From: Phocoena phocoena
Taxonomy: Eukaryota; Chordata; Mammalia; Artiodactyla; Phocoenidae
DNA: 64,000 bases
Reading direction: 5' to 3'
Assembly: GCF_963924675.1 (NCBI RefSeq)
Contig: NC_089230.1
Span: 73,709,223 to 73,773,222, forward strand
Under the pieces are notes generated by a model. That model worked only from the letters and a program-made list of their open reading frames with translations, searched no databases and had not been told where the DNA came from. Below are positions 10,820 through 21,295 of this stretch, piece after piece. Position numbers and translations under genes: made by a program. Position 1 is the first letter of the stretch, and the number at the start of each line of letters is the position of its first letter.

Positions 10820-11110
10820 ATTTTTTTTTTAATTTATTTATTTTTGGCTGTGTTGAGTCTTTGTTTCTGTGCGAGGGCTTTCTCTAGTTACGGCAAGCAG
10901 GGGCCACTCTTCATCGCATTGCGTGGGCCTCTCACTATCTCGGCCTCTCTTGTTGCGGAGCACAGGCTCCAGACGCGCAGGCTCAGTAGTTGTGGTGCAC
11001 GGGCCTAGTTGCTCCACGGCATGTGGGATCTTCCCAGACCAGGGCACGAACCCGTGTCCCCTGCATTGGCAGGCAGATTCTCAACCACTGCGCCACCAGG
11101 GAAGCCCCCA
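10820..11110 (-). mobile_element. CHR SINE with diverged 12-bp TSD
   Basis: Antisense CHR of about 285 bp: T-run, ttatttttggctgtgttgag, body, and terminal gccaccagggaagcccc. Flanking ggaacactggct (10808-10819) and ggagcactgact (11111-11122) form a TSD with two transitions. Confidence 0.93.
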
Positions 11111-11122
11111 GGAGCACTGACT

Positions 11123-12465
11123 TCTGATGGGAAAGCAGCCAAGGATACACATGGCTTGACCTCAACATTATTTTCCTAGGTACTGTCTTTAAAAAAACAA
11201 AACAAAACACTTTGCTTAATTTCATAATAATTCTTCATTCATCTTTTTTCCAGCGTCTTACATTGAATTAACTGTAATGCCTTTGGACTTTATTATCCAG
11301 GCAGTCTTTGGCAGCTGCCTCACTTTTTCTTTGTGGACACCTTTTTCCTTATGCAGCCAGTTTTACACAGATGCCGGTGAAATCCTTCAGCTAATATATG
11401 AGCAGGTTATGTCCATGAAAATTAATGGGAGCCAAATATGTGCACCGGGGGAAGGATATGCTTCAAAAAGTCAGTTTACACAGTGTTCCTTGTTATGTTC
11501 TCATTGTTGGATTTCTATTTTAATTCTACTTAATGAATGGTACTAGATGCCCCGTGTCTAAGGTTAGTGACATCAGATACGCTTCTAGTTGTGTTTCATG
11601 TCTTGGGCCGTCCAGAGCAATCATTTAGAAGTGGAATTAACCTCACCTCCTGTGATGCTCAGACCAACTTAACGGTTTCTGATACCGTTCAATGCCAAAG
11701 TCTCCACAAACAAGAGAATACGATTAAGAAACAAATAAAGGAGAGATAACAGATTGCTTGTAAAGCATATGACTTTGAGATGATAAATGACACGTTATTC
11801 CCTGAAAGAGCATTCCTAATAAGAAAAACAAACAAAACCATCGCACAAATGCATGGATATTCAGGAGAGGAGACGGACCTTTTCTTCCGGGATCCTTTTA
11901 TGAGTAGTGCAGTTTGTCAAGAAACCTTGGTTTCATTAAAGATCGTTTATCCTTGTACTAATAAACCAGATTTACTGAGAAACGCCAGAACGTGATGGCA
12001 AACATAGACCATATGTTTATGTTATTATCTACTTATTGGCTTCTAGATACAAATTGATCCTCTGTTGAACTGGCTGTCTCAGCCTTTCTAATAGGCTCAG
12101 GAAGTGCCTGGCCATTTTGCTCACAGGAGCCAATGAACCTGGTCATCCTTCATTGCTGTTGTTGTTATTCTCAATAATCTTTCCTAACGTCTTACAAAGG
12201 AACACCTAATAAGTGCCTTAACGCTCCATCAGCATCAGTGACATTATTACTGAAGGAACCTTTCACTGTTCCCCTGCCCTTCTGCTTCTGGTGGCTATAA
12301 CATGTTCTTAGCACTAATGCAAGATTTCAGCACATCAAGAAGCATTCCTTGGATTGAGCTTTGTCATTTGAGCGTTTGCTTTTTGAGGGAGTATGCATAG
12401 GAAAACATGTCTTCTTGCTTTTACTCAATGATTATGTTCGTAACGTTTCTTCCTATAAAAACTGC
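11123..12465. other. Non-repetitive DNA, no recognised gene
   Basis: No repeat family recognised across about 1.3 kb. Open frames of 66-89 codons on the plus strand (11277-11546, 11537-11749, 11780-11995) overlap in different frames and show no motif or codon pattern that suggests a protein. Aspects such as atgaatgg and aataaa occur by chance frequency. Confidence 0.5.
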
Positions 12466-12690
12466 TTCCTTCGAGTGCCTATGTACTAGGACTGTGCAAG
12501 GAACTTTATTTATAGGATTCTCTTGTTTACAACTCTTCAAGGAAACTACTATGATGATTATCTTTTCCTTTTTTCAAAGATGAAGAAATGAGACCGGGAG
12601 AAGCTAACAAACTGGCATTTAACTGCACGGATTTGGACCCAGACGAATTGGCTCCCAGATTGGGCTTTTCATGCCTTTGCACTTCACTGT
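12466..12690 (+). mobile_element. MIR SINE
   Basis: gtgcctatgtactaggactg, tttataggattctcttgttt, aaagatgaagaaatgagacc and aactgcacggatttggaccc follow MIR order from core to 3' end. Confidence 0.8.
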
Positions 12691-13034
12691 ATTTTCGGGG
12701 GAAGGGAGGGTTGGATCAACACCAAGGGGTCTTTGTCATTTGCCATGACTTGCTGTCTGGGACCGCTGTCCAGCAAGGCCTCTGTCCTCATCAGCTTTGC
12801 TTCCCACGCATTCACTGTAGAAGCTGATAGCTGCCATTACATGTATGTCTACATGTATCTGTGTATGTATAGCCTGTACTTAGGAATTTGCCTCCAATCC
12901 CTTTAGAAAGTAGATTAAATTAAATAACAGTTAAGTGGTGACATGCAAACATGCAGAGTTTTCTAAGCATCTTCGAATGATTTCGTTTTCTAAGGAGGAG
13001 GTTTGTTTTTACTTTTTCAAACTTTCACGAAGCC
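12691..13034. other. Unclassified spacer
   Basis: No repeat or gene seen. A short ATGTATGT/ACATGTAT-rich stretch lies near 12840-12870. Confidence 0.4.
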
Positions 13035-13205
13035 TGTGGCTCAGGCTCTGACATCAGACAGACCTCAGTGGTCCTCACAGCTCTGCCCTTACTATGTGAA
13101 ATGGGCAGGTAATTAACTTCTTTGAGCCTTAATGATCTCACCTGAAAAACAGGGCTAGCTATGGAGCTACCTCACAGGGTCCTTGTGGGCATTTCATGGA
13201 CTCCT
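13035..13205 (+). mobile_element. MIR SINE
   Basis: Contains ctcaggctctgacatcagac, cagctctgcccttactatgt, aattaacttctttgagcctt and acctcacagggtccttgtgg, the MIR 5' and core order. Confidence 0.82.
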
Positions 13206-13868
13206 GTGTTGAACGAACCTTTAGTGCAGCATTATTACAGAGTATGCATTCTGTGATTGGCGCTGTCTTAGTACCAGTGTTCACTTTTAGCCATCACGTG
13301 TCAATCACTCTAGCTTTTAGAAGAGGTCATTCATGCCTTCATCCATTCATCTACACACAATGTAGCAACCATGAACACTTAGTTACCCTCCTTAAAGAAC
13401 TTTGGGTTTAATGAGCAACTGAACACATATGCTTTATTTTTTAAATGAAAATAGACTGGAAACATGGACTCTGTGCGCAGTGAGTGACATGTTGGTTTTG
13501 CACATTCATCCGGACAGGATGTACATCCTGACACCAAAGATGAAAGCCAAGATTATGTTCCCTAAATAACGCTATTTTTGTGTTTGGTTTTTGTCTTAAC
13601 AGTCTCCTTTGTTAAGAAGGTGTTTCTCTTCAGAGGGTCTGTTAGCTGAATAGACCCAGAGTGTGGGTGCCTTCGGTCCCCCTAAGGAGCAGTGACGGGG
13701 CTACACTTGCAGGTTCCGGGCACAGAGCAGTGTTTGCGTGACTCCTCTTCCCTTTCAGCTTATTTGCCCCACTCTGTGTCCAAGCCTCCTCACAGAGACT
13801 ATAGGTTTCCCAGGAAAGTTTATTTTAGTACTTTATTTGTGCGCTATAACTTCCCTTTCCTGTCCTCT
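13206..13868. other. Non-repetitive DNA
   Basis: No recognised repeat or gene. The plus-strand open frame 13738-14130 starts here but gains half of its length from the CHR-2 SINE and is therefore discounted. Confidence 0.45.
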
Positions 13869-13881
13869 TAAAGGCACTCTT

Positions 13882-14083
13882 TTTTTTTTTTGTGGTACGC
13901 GGGCCTCTTCCTGCTGTGGCCTCTCCTGCTCTGGAGCACAGGCTCCGGACGCGCAGGCTCAGCGGCCATGGCTCACGGGCCCAGCCGCTCCGCGGCATGT
14001 GAGATCTTCCTGGACCGGGGCACGAACCCATGTCCCCTGCATCGGCCGGCGGACTCTCAACCACTGCGCCACCAGGGAAGCCC
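13882..14083 (-). mobile_element. CHR-2-like SINE with perfect 13-bp TSD
   Basis: Antisense short CHR with T-run, gtggtacgcgggcctcttcc and terminal gccaccagggaagccc. The TSD taaaggcactctt is identical at 13869-13881 and 14084-14096, marking a recent insertion. Confidence 0.96.
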
Positions 14084-14096
14084 TAAAGGCACTCTT

Positions 14097-14492
14097 GATG
14101 GCCTCTAATCGTTGCTACCTATGTTTCTGAGGACGTGCTCTTTTTAGTCGCTATGGGAACGGGTCCAAGCCACCTAGAGTGTGTCTCAAACATCACAAGG
14201 AACAGAACCAGTGCGCAGACTGGCTGCTGAGCCGGTGCGTGGCCTGAAGGGCTGGGAGCTTAGTTTTAACTTGAAGTTTATGAATTGAAATGAAATAATT
14301 TTGGGGTAAAAAGCAGATGAATCAGTAGGTTTTAGCACAGTGGCTGTCCAAATGATGGCAGATGTGGGGATGGGGAAGAAAAGCTACATTTCAACGTGTT
14401 ATAAGGTCTCAGAGTACTACGGATGAAGAGAAGAGACACCAAAGGCACCGGCCTCTATACACAAAGTGTACATGTCACCTGTAAGATACATT
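14097..14492. other. Non-repetitive DNA
   Basis: No recognised repeat, gene or RNA structure. Confidence 0.4.
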
Positions 14493-14511
14493 AAAATGTT
14501 AAAAGAATCTT

Positions 14512-14599
14512 GGGTAACTGAATCACTTTGCTGTATAGCAGCAATTAACACCATGTTGTAAATCAACTATACTTAAAAAATTAAGAGTATCAAAAGAAA
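14512..14599 (+). mobile_element. Tiny 5'-truncated LINE-1 with perfect 19-bp TSD
   Basis: Only the last part of a cetartiodactyl L1 3' UTR is present (gaatcactttgctgtatagc ... gtaaatcaactatacttaaa) plus an A-rich tail. The TSD aaaatgttaaaagaatctt is identical at 14493-14511 and 14600-14618. It is about 88 bp, an extreme 5' truncation. Confidence 0.93.
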
Positions 14600-14618
14600 A
14601 AAATGTTAAAAGAATCTT

Positions 14619-16180
14619 TAATGGAAAGTTAATGGGACTTGCTATTTTGAATAATCTGCCTATTTATTTTTTCTTAAATCCGTTCCAAATACTGTTGAGT
14701 AAATAAATCTCAAGTTGAATGTGCACGGCAAAGTGAGATACCGAAAGAAAATCCCGTGATAAGAACAATTAATGATGTGATTTCTTTCTAATTCAACCAG
14801 CGATGTCTCTTGAAGGGGCTGCATTCTCTAGATTCAAGTTCTCAGAGTTAAGTGCAGGGATGTTATTTGGTTTCCCAGTCAGTAAAAATGGTGCAGCAAG
14901 ATCTGGAATGGTTTTCCCATACTCTAGGAAACTGCAAGTCTTTTGATAAAATAATACCATTTTAGACATTTATTTAGATTTGGAGGACATTGTGACAGTG
15001 AAAATAAAGAGCAGACAGATCTGTTCAGAACATATAAAGGTACCATTGACGCAGCACCATTCCAGTTAACAACACCTGTGCTAAAGCCCGCCTGGCAGTT
15101 TTATTTTTATGTTGCAATTACAGCGTGAGGTAAAATGGAAAGCTACCGGGACGTCTCCTTATCCAGGCACAGGATGCATGGAAGTGGACTCCTACATAGG
15201 CTGTAAGTCAGGGAAGCGATTTCATATACTTTACCCGGACTTGCTTTTAGAATTTTGGGGTCTCCTCTGCCATGGATTTTTTGGTGAACATTCAGCTCCA
15301 TTACGTCTGGGACCATTGTGTGGATTGTAGGCAATGTGCTATATCTCTCTCCTCTGCTTCTTTCTGCCACATTCTGAGTCACAGTCCCTCATGTATTTGT
15401 TTTTGTTTCTCTTTAATCTTGCAATCGATTAATTAATATTTATCATGATGATGGTGGTGATTTTAATAGCCTTCCTTTAACAGCTGCTGAGAAGATGGAT
15501 CTGAGATTCATAGAAGGGGCCAGCATGTTTGCATTTTCTAGTATTTTAGAGGTTTAATTAAAAACCAGAAACTTTTAAGCTCAGTTTGGTCTATTCTCTT
15601 AATCTTTTGGTCTTTGGCAGAAAATTCTGAAAATCAAAGCACGCTAGCTATTTTTAATTCATAGGTGTTTTTGCTCATTTGAATTGTAGCTGTCAGATCT
15701 TACCAAATGTTTGTTACATTTCTTTAAACTTGGAGATTTCGATGGCTTTCCTGCATTGTGAAGTGGAATCCCCCGGTCACCTCTGCACACATACACACGT
15801 TATGAAGCTGGCTCTTTATTTTCTCTCAGGTGGACACCTTTAAAATGTTTTAATGAAAAAAATTAGATGTAAGATACAGAGATTTACTTCACAGGAAATC
15901 TTTATGTGGCTCCATGTATTTTGTAAAGTGGGAGAAATTAGTTTTACAGTCAGGACCACCTCTCTCTTCACAGGGGTGAGCTAGCTGTGAAATCCAGCCT
16001 GATTCAGCTCCCCATATACAGCTGGGGGAAGAGGGTCCTTTTTCCACTTGATCCATCCAGAGAGGTGATTTTTTTCTCATTCTTACAAATCACATGGCAT
16101 GTGCTTGCAGCAGCCCTGAAGAGGGCATTTTTAAAGACAACTTTTAAAAATGTTTTAAAACGATAAAAACTACCCCGTAT
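14619..16180. other. Non-repetitive DNA
   Basis: About 1.5 kb without a repeat I can name. Open frames of 60-79 codons at 15109-15330 and 15143-15382 overlap on opposite strands and look like chance. Confidence 0.45.
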
Positions 16181-16872
16181 TTATTATCTTTTTTATTGAC
16201 GTATAGTTGATTTATAATGCCATGCTAGTTTCAGGTGTACAGCACAGTGATTCATTTATGTATATACACACACACACACGCATATATATTCTTTTTCAGA
16301 GTCTTTTCCCCTATAGGTTATTATAAAATATTGAGTATAGTTCCCTGTGCTATACAGTGGGTCCTTGTTGATTATTTTATATATAGTCGTGTGTACATGT
16401 TAATCCCAGCCCCCTAATTTATCCCTTCCCCCACCTTTCCCCTCTGGTAACCGTAAATTTGTTTTCTATGTGAGTCTCTTTTTGTTTTGTAAATAAGTTC
16501 ATATATATATATTTTTTATATTCCACATTTAAGCATTATCATATGATATTTGTCTTCTCTGTCTGGCTTACTTCACTTAGTATGATAATTTCTAGGTCCC
16601 TCCATGTTGCTGCAAATGGCATTATTTCATTCTTTTTAATGGCTAGCATTCCATTGTGTTATATATATACCACATCTTCTTTATCCATCTATCTGTTGAT
16701 AGACATTTAGGTTGCTTCTATGTCTTGGCCATTGTAAATAGTGCTGCAGTGAACACTGGGGTGCATGTATCTTTTCGAATTATAGTTTTCTCCAGATATA
16801 TGCCCAGGAGTGGGATTGCAGGGTCATATGGTAACTAGGTTTTTTATTTTTTGAGGAACTTCCATACTTTTA
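16181..16872 (-). mobile_element. LINE-1 3' end, older cetartiodactyl type
   Basis: The plus strand shows gatttataatgccatgctag, caggtgtacagcacagtgat, the ggtccttgttgattatttta block, and antisense ORF2 tail (tgctgcaaatggcattattt, gcccaggagtgggattgcag). It is the same 3' UTR type as at 51415-51985 and differs from the UTR of the L1 at 2216. 5'-truncated. Confidence 0.88.
16263..16280. repeat. Short (AC)n in L1 3' UTR
   Basis: About eight AC units flanked by TATA-rich sequence inside the L1 fragment. Confidence 0.85.
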
Positions 16873-16982
16873 AAAAAAATCTGACAATGGAGTCATTGCC
16901 AAGTAAAACAACCATGATGCAAAGTCTCAAGTTTCTGGGAGCATCAAAATGTGTTTCTATTTCCACAAGTAAATTTGTGTGT

Positions 16983-17010
<28 letters not shown>
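16983..17010. repeat. (AC)14 microsatellite
   Basis: Uninterrupted AC dinucleotides just downstream of the L1 fragment, following a gtgtgta start. Confidence 0.95.
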
Positions 17011-17013
<3 letters not shown>

Positions 17014-17550
17014 GGTAGCTAATTTTCAGTATGGCTGTGGCTCCCTATTTAACAATGTATTATACTGATATCCCAAAAGGTTGAAGGTAGTAACCTTTCT
17101 GCTATACATTCACGCTGGAAAAAATTGATTATAGAAATCACTAGGTAGCGATACATATTCATTGAGTTTAGAAAACTATTTCTCTAGAAAACATTGTTAA
17201 TGTCAGAATAACGATAACTAAATTCGTTTACCTGTAATTCAGAGTCCCAGTATTTGCAATGTTAATTTGCATAGTCTATTTTCTGTTTTGATCGGAAAGA
17301 GACAGTGGCCAGTAAACAAGTTGACAGGGAATTCTCGAAATCAACTTTCAGGCTATGTTATAACTAGAATTACCATAAAATTTATCTTGCAAACATGGAC
17401 CCTTTTGAGAGTGAAAGGGAGAACTCTGTGGGGACAGCAGGTGTTAAGTAGAGCTATCCCAGGCGAGTGGAGTATATGAAGACCTAGGTTACCCATCACA
17501 GACTAATCTGAATTAATAATTCAATGTGGGCTCTGGGATATTGTGGTACT
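17011..17550. other. Non-repetitive DNA
   Basis: No recognised repeat or gene. Confidence 0.4.
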
Positions 17551-17695
17551 TCACGTATTAATGTCTTAAACACGCACCAGGCGCTTTATGGTGTGCAAAT
17601 GCTTGCATACTTGTGGTGTGTACAAACACGAGTCAAGGACAGATTCTGCCTTCGAGGAGCTTACAATCAAATAGGAGGTAAAAGACAGGTCTGTA
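17551..17695 (+). mobile_element. MIR-like relic
   Basis: aacacgcaccaggcgcttta and cttcgaggagcttacaatca match the start and tail segments of MIR/MIR3-type repeats. The middle is diverged. Confidence 0.5.
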
Positions 17696-18690
17696 CAGCC
17701 TGGTTCGGCTCCTTTAAGATGCTGCCTCTGGCCTGGTAAGATGTGTCAGGCGCTGTCAGAGAAGTGTAGAATTCCCAGACCAAAGAGCTACATGGTGCGA
17801 CTCACTAGCCTGAACCTCTCTCCTCACTGTGTTCTCTCAACTACCTTCGTTCTCATCTCCCATTCAGTCTCCGGCAGGCCTTGGGGTCGCTCGCCCTGGT
17901 CCCACTCGGTGTCTTTGCCTCGCCTTCCTGTCCCTAGGTTGCTCATCTCACCGTTCTCTTCTGGTCCTTCCTACCTCCACCTCAGCGGGACTTGCCCTCC
18001 TCTGATCTCTCCTCCAGTCGTTCTGGAAAAATGGCAGCTTCCTACACGTTTCATGGATTTCGTTTCAGCCTTTTATAGAGTGGATTCATTTTATTTGCAT
18101 ATGTACACTGATTTGTTAGTAGGGGGAGATTGTTTATTAGCCAATTTTTTCTCCAATGATACAGGGAAGATTTTTAAACCCCAGCTGCAACTCATTTTGA
18201 GTTTTATTGTGTATTATAATTTTCATTTAAAATTGCACCATGCGTGTCGTGTTGTCTCCTGTTTTAACTTATTTTTATGTTGTCTTTCCCTGGCAAAAGT
18301 CGTGATTCTTTTTATTGTATTCTGTGCAATAGAGCAGGAAAAGGATAATAAAGCAAACCAATTAAAAAGGAGATAACATAAACTTCTCACTGAGCTAATA
18401 ATACTCTGCCTACTGAATAATATTCTCGCATATTTCCATGAGTCTCAGGGAATATTAGATCAGCATAATTTATTTCTGAGCATGGAGCATTTGGAAGACA
18501 GTGATCATCATTAAGGGAAAACGAACTAATTGCAGGAGGTCCAATGTGAAATCCAGTGATGACTGGTTCTATATTGCTTAAGGGAAGCAGTTAGTTATTT
18601 AGCTATTATCTCTTCGATCTGATCAATATAGACAGTCAAACTGGTTAATTTAGGCCCTAAATAAAGAGCCCTCAGAGCATCTTCAGAGGT
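17696..18690. other. Non-repetitive DNA with a 211-codon open frame
   Basis: No repeat recognised. The left half is GC- and pyrimidine-rich (17830-18040); the right half is AT-rich. It contains the longest open frame outside LINE-1 (17741-18376, plus strand), described as its own entry. Confidence 0.45.
17741..18376 (+). other. Unrecognised 211-codon open frame, probably chance
   Basis: The frame runs from MCQALSEKCR to KANQLKRR without a stop. The first half is rich in serine and proline because the DNA is CT-rich. The second half is hydrophobic (ILSFIVYYNFHL, LAKVVILFIVFC), as expected from T-rich DNA. I recognise no domain, no Kozak-quality start and no supporting splice or promoter signals. 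I report it because of its length, not as a gene. Confidence 0.15.
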
Positions 18691-19034
18691 CTCATTGATA
18701 AACCTGATTCAGTTCTAAAAGTGTTGAAATTTCAAGAGAGAGAGAAGAGTTCATATTTAGGAAACAGCCATCAGTTCTTCTCTGTTTATCAAATGCCCAA
18801 CAGTGTAGAGCCCTGGGGGTTTTGCAGCAATTAAAATAGACCCCTTTCCTGTCCTTAAGGTTTTCAGTGTGGTGGAGAAGACACTGCATATGAAATGTGG
18901 AATGTACTGAATGTTTCTGATACATGGATACACAGGAGCTACGCAGATGAATCCTAGGCTGATAGGCACTCAGATTTGGTAGAGGCATTTTAACTATTTA
19001 GTGCAAGTGCCAAGTAAAATCATTTCTGAGGGGT
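18691..19034 (+). mobile_element. Possible MIR/L2-like relic
   Basis: Only the part at about 18780-18895 is suggestive (agagccctgggggttttgca, gacccctttcctgtccttaa, ggtggagaagacac), resembling the tail of MIR-type repeats. The rest is unassigned. Confidence 0.35.
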
Positions 19035-19403
19035 GAGGATGTTTCAGCAGGTGGAGCAAATGTTGACAGGAAGGCAGAGAACATGGGCAATGAAAGAGGA
19101 AAGGACATGCTAAAGCATGGCCTCGTAGGCCATATGGTGAGGCCATATTTTGACTGCCCTTGAAAATCTGTTCAAAGAATGCTTCAATTGGCAGGTAATG
19201 GGGCCACTGAAGTTTTGTTGCTATTATTTTTTTAGCGGAGAAATGACATCAGAACTGAACTTAAAGGAAAATGAGTCTGGCAGTTGTATGCTCAACGGAT
19301 GGGAACAGGAGAAGAGTTCGGAGGCTTCTGCTCTTGTGCAGGGACAGATGGTGAGGTTGAATGAGGTTGGTGATAGTGGGGCTGCAGAGGCAAGAGACTC
19401 GGC
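19035..19403 (-). mobile_element. L2 LINE fragment, left part
   Basis: The plus strand carries the antisense of the L2 reverse-transcriptase C-terminal region: gcctcgtaggccatatggtg, then a run of gaggttgaatgaggttggtg-type sequence. The element resumes at 20248 beyond an inserted L1. Strongly diverged, non-coding. Confidence 0.6.
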
Positions 19404-20247
19404 CAGCTATGGAAAGCAGTATGGTGACACCTTAAAAAATTAAAACTAGGATTACCATACGATTCAGCAATTCCACTTCTGGGTAAATACCCAGAAGAAT
19501 TGAAAGCGAGGTCTTTTTAAAATTTTTCATTTTAACTTTCCCTATAATCCAAGTGAAAACTAGCTGAGAAGTTCAGCTTCATTAGTTGTGTCACCCAGGC
19601 TCAGTATTTGTGGCGCATGGGCTTAGTTGCTCCGTGGCATGTGGGATCTTCCCGGACCAGGGCTCGAACCTGTGTCCCCTGCATTGGCAGGCAGATTCTT
19701 AACCACTGCACCACCAGGGAAGTCCTGAAAGCAAGGTCTTGAAGAATTACTTGTACACCCCTGTTCATAGCAGCACTATTCACAATACACAAAGCGTGGA
19801 AGAAAGTCAGGTGTCCGTTGTTGGATGAAGGGATTAAACACATGTGGTCTGTATGTGCAATGGAACATTTTTTCAGCTTTACAAAGCCAGAAAATTCTTA
19901 GACATGCTTCAACATGGGTAAACCTTGAGACCATTATGCTAAGTGAAGCAAGCTAACCCCAAGAAAGACACGCATTGCGTGACTGAAGTTATATGGCTGA
20001 CGTAGAGACTAATCAAAAGCATAGAGACGGAAGGTAGAACGGTGACTGCCAGGGCTGAGGGGGAGGGAAAATGGAGAGTTGTTTAAAGGGTTTAGAGTTT
20101 CGGTCTTCCAAGATGAGAAGAGTTATGGAGGTTGATTGCAAAAAAAAAAGCGTGCATGTGCTTATCACTACTGAACTGTACGCTTGAAAATGGTTACGGT
20201 GGTAAATTTTACGTGACATGTATTTTACCACAGTTTTCAAAAGAGAA
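19404..20247 (+). mobile_element. Old L1M 3' end inserted in L2
   Basis: Starts in ORF2 (agctatggaaagcagtatgg, cagcaattccacttctgggt, acacccctgttcatagcagc), passes the end of ORF2 and the 3' UTR (gaacggtgactgccagggct, aactgtacgcttgaaaatgg) and ends at ccacagttttcaaaag. It is 5'-truncated and split by a SINE at 19516-19725. Confidence 0.85.
19516..19725 (-). mobile_element. CHR-type SINE with a foreign 3' tail
   Basis: From 19725 leftward the minus strand has a normal CHR head and body as far as ctactgagcctg-like sequence at about 19595. The next 75-80 bp (19516-19594) do not match CHR but still lie between the TSD copies tgaaagcgaggtctt (19501-19515) and tgaaagcaaggtctt (19726-19740). The whole 210-bp unit therefore seems to have inserted at once. 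Confidence 0.75.
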
Positions 20248-20510
20248 ACATGGCAGACAGTGCATCCACAGGGTTTGAGCTGTAAGGCCTAAAAAGAAGG
20301 GATCGAAGTTGGTTTTAAGGTTCTGACTTCATGTAACTAAGGAAAAAAATGGCGACCTTAATAGACATCAGGTAGAGAAGGTTGGTTTGGAGCGGTTGGG
20401 ATAGAAAGTAGGATCTGGTGGGAAGGGTAACTTGGATTTTAAAATAGTGACCTGAAGGTTCTGGTGGGACATCCTGATGGAGGTAGTTGGAAGGAGAAGA
20501 GCCAAAAAGA
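20248..20510 (-). mobile_element. L2 LINE fragment, right part
   Basis: Continuation of the antisense L2 beyond the L1 insertion: agttggttttaaggttctga, ttttaaaatagtgacctgaa and acatcctgatggaggtagtt follow L2 order in reverse. Confidence 0.55.
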
Positions 20511-21004
20511 GGTTTATTTATCCTTTTCCCAGGTTGATAAAACTTACCTATCTTGTATGTTTGATAAGCTTATCCATGATGTTGTCAATAAAGTTTCCTA
20601 ATGACTCAGTGCAGTATCCCTTTCAGGTAAAATTATGGATGTGTTGCCTAAAAGTGACCCTAATGGTAGGAATTTCAGGAGAAATATCAGGGCTTGGGTT
20701 TTTAGGCAAAGCCTTTTTATATTCCTTAAACCATATTTGATGAGAAGGGAGTGACATCAAAGGCCAGCCTTATAGCCTGAGTCAAAATTACTTGAAGCAA
20801 CTATGATGGTTTCTGTCTCTCCTATAGCCTTAGATGATTTTCCTATTTATAGCACTCACCGATTGTTTCTGGAAAAGCAGCAGTGTTGGTTTAAGTTCTT
20901 TGGATATTTCTCAATGAAAATGGGGGTGATAACAATAGTATTGTATAAACAAGGATAATAGTATTATCATGATGAATTCCCTTTGTTTTTCCTACTATTA
21001 TATG
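20511..21004. other. Non-repetitive DNA
   Basis: No recognised repeat or gene. Confidence 0.4.
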
Positions 21005-21095
21005 TGCTGTGTAGGAGAGGGACCATATCTTCTTCATCTTTGTAATCCTAAGAACTGGTAAACTGCCTGGTGCAGGGTAGTAATAAGTTCATGGA
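21005..21095 (+). mobile_element. L2 3' end
   Basis: gagagggaccatatcttctt, catctttgtaatcctaagaa and ctgcctggtgcagggtagta correspond to the conserved L2 3' terminal segment. Confidence 0.7.
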
Positions 21096-21099
21096 CCTG

Positions 21100-21295
21100 A
21101 TCATAGAATTAAAGAAGTTACAAGGCAAGAAACTAGAGAGGCCACGTAGTCCCTCCCCTTTGCTGTCAAATGGAAAGATGAAGTTCAGAGCAATAGGTGG
21201 GCTTGCCCAAGGAAGTGCTGGTGGGCTAGTTGGGACTAGAACCTGGGTCTCCTGACTCACAGCCCAGTCTTACTTCCATCTTACCTACAATTTCA
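21100..21295 (+). mobile_element. MIR-like relic, 3' half
   Basis: aaatggaaagatgaagttca, gcttgcccaaggaagtgctg, gggactagaacctgggtctc and ctgactcacagcccagtctt follow the MIR 3' half. Confidence 0.65.

Noticed and set aside
13738..14130. 130-codon plus-strand open frame
   Set aside because: Half of it is antisense CHR-2 SINE. The same SINE gives similar frames at 5528-5860, 30112-30528, 32068-32526 and 47655-47927.
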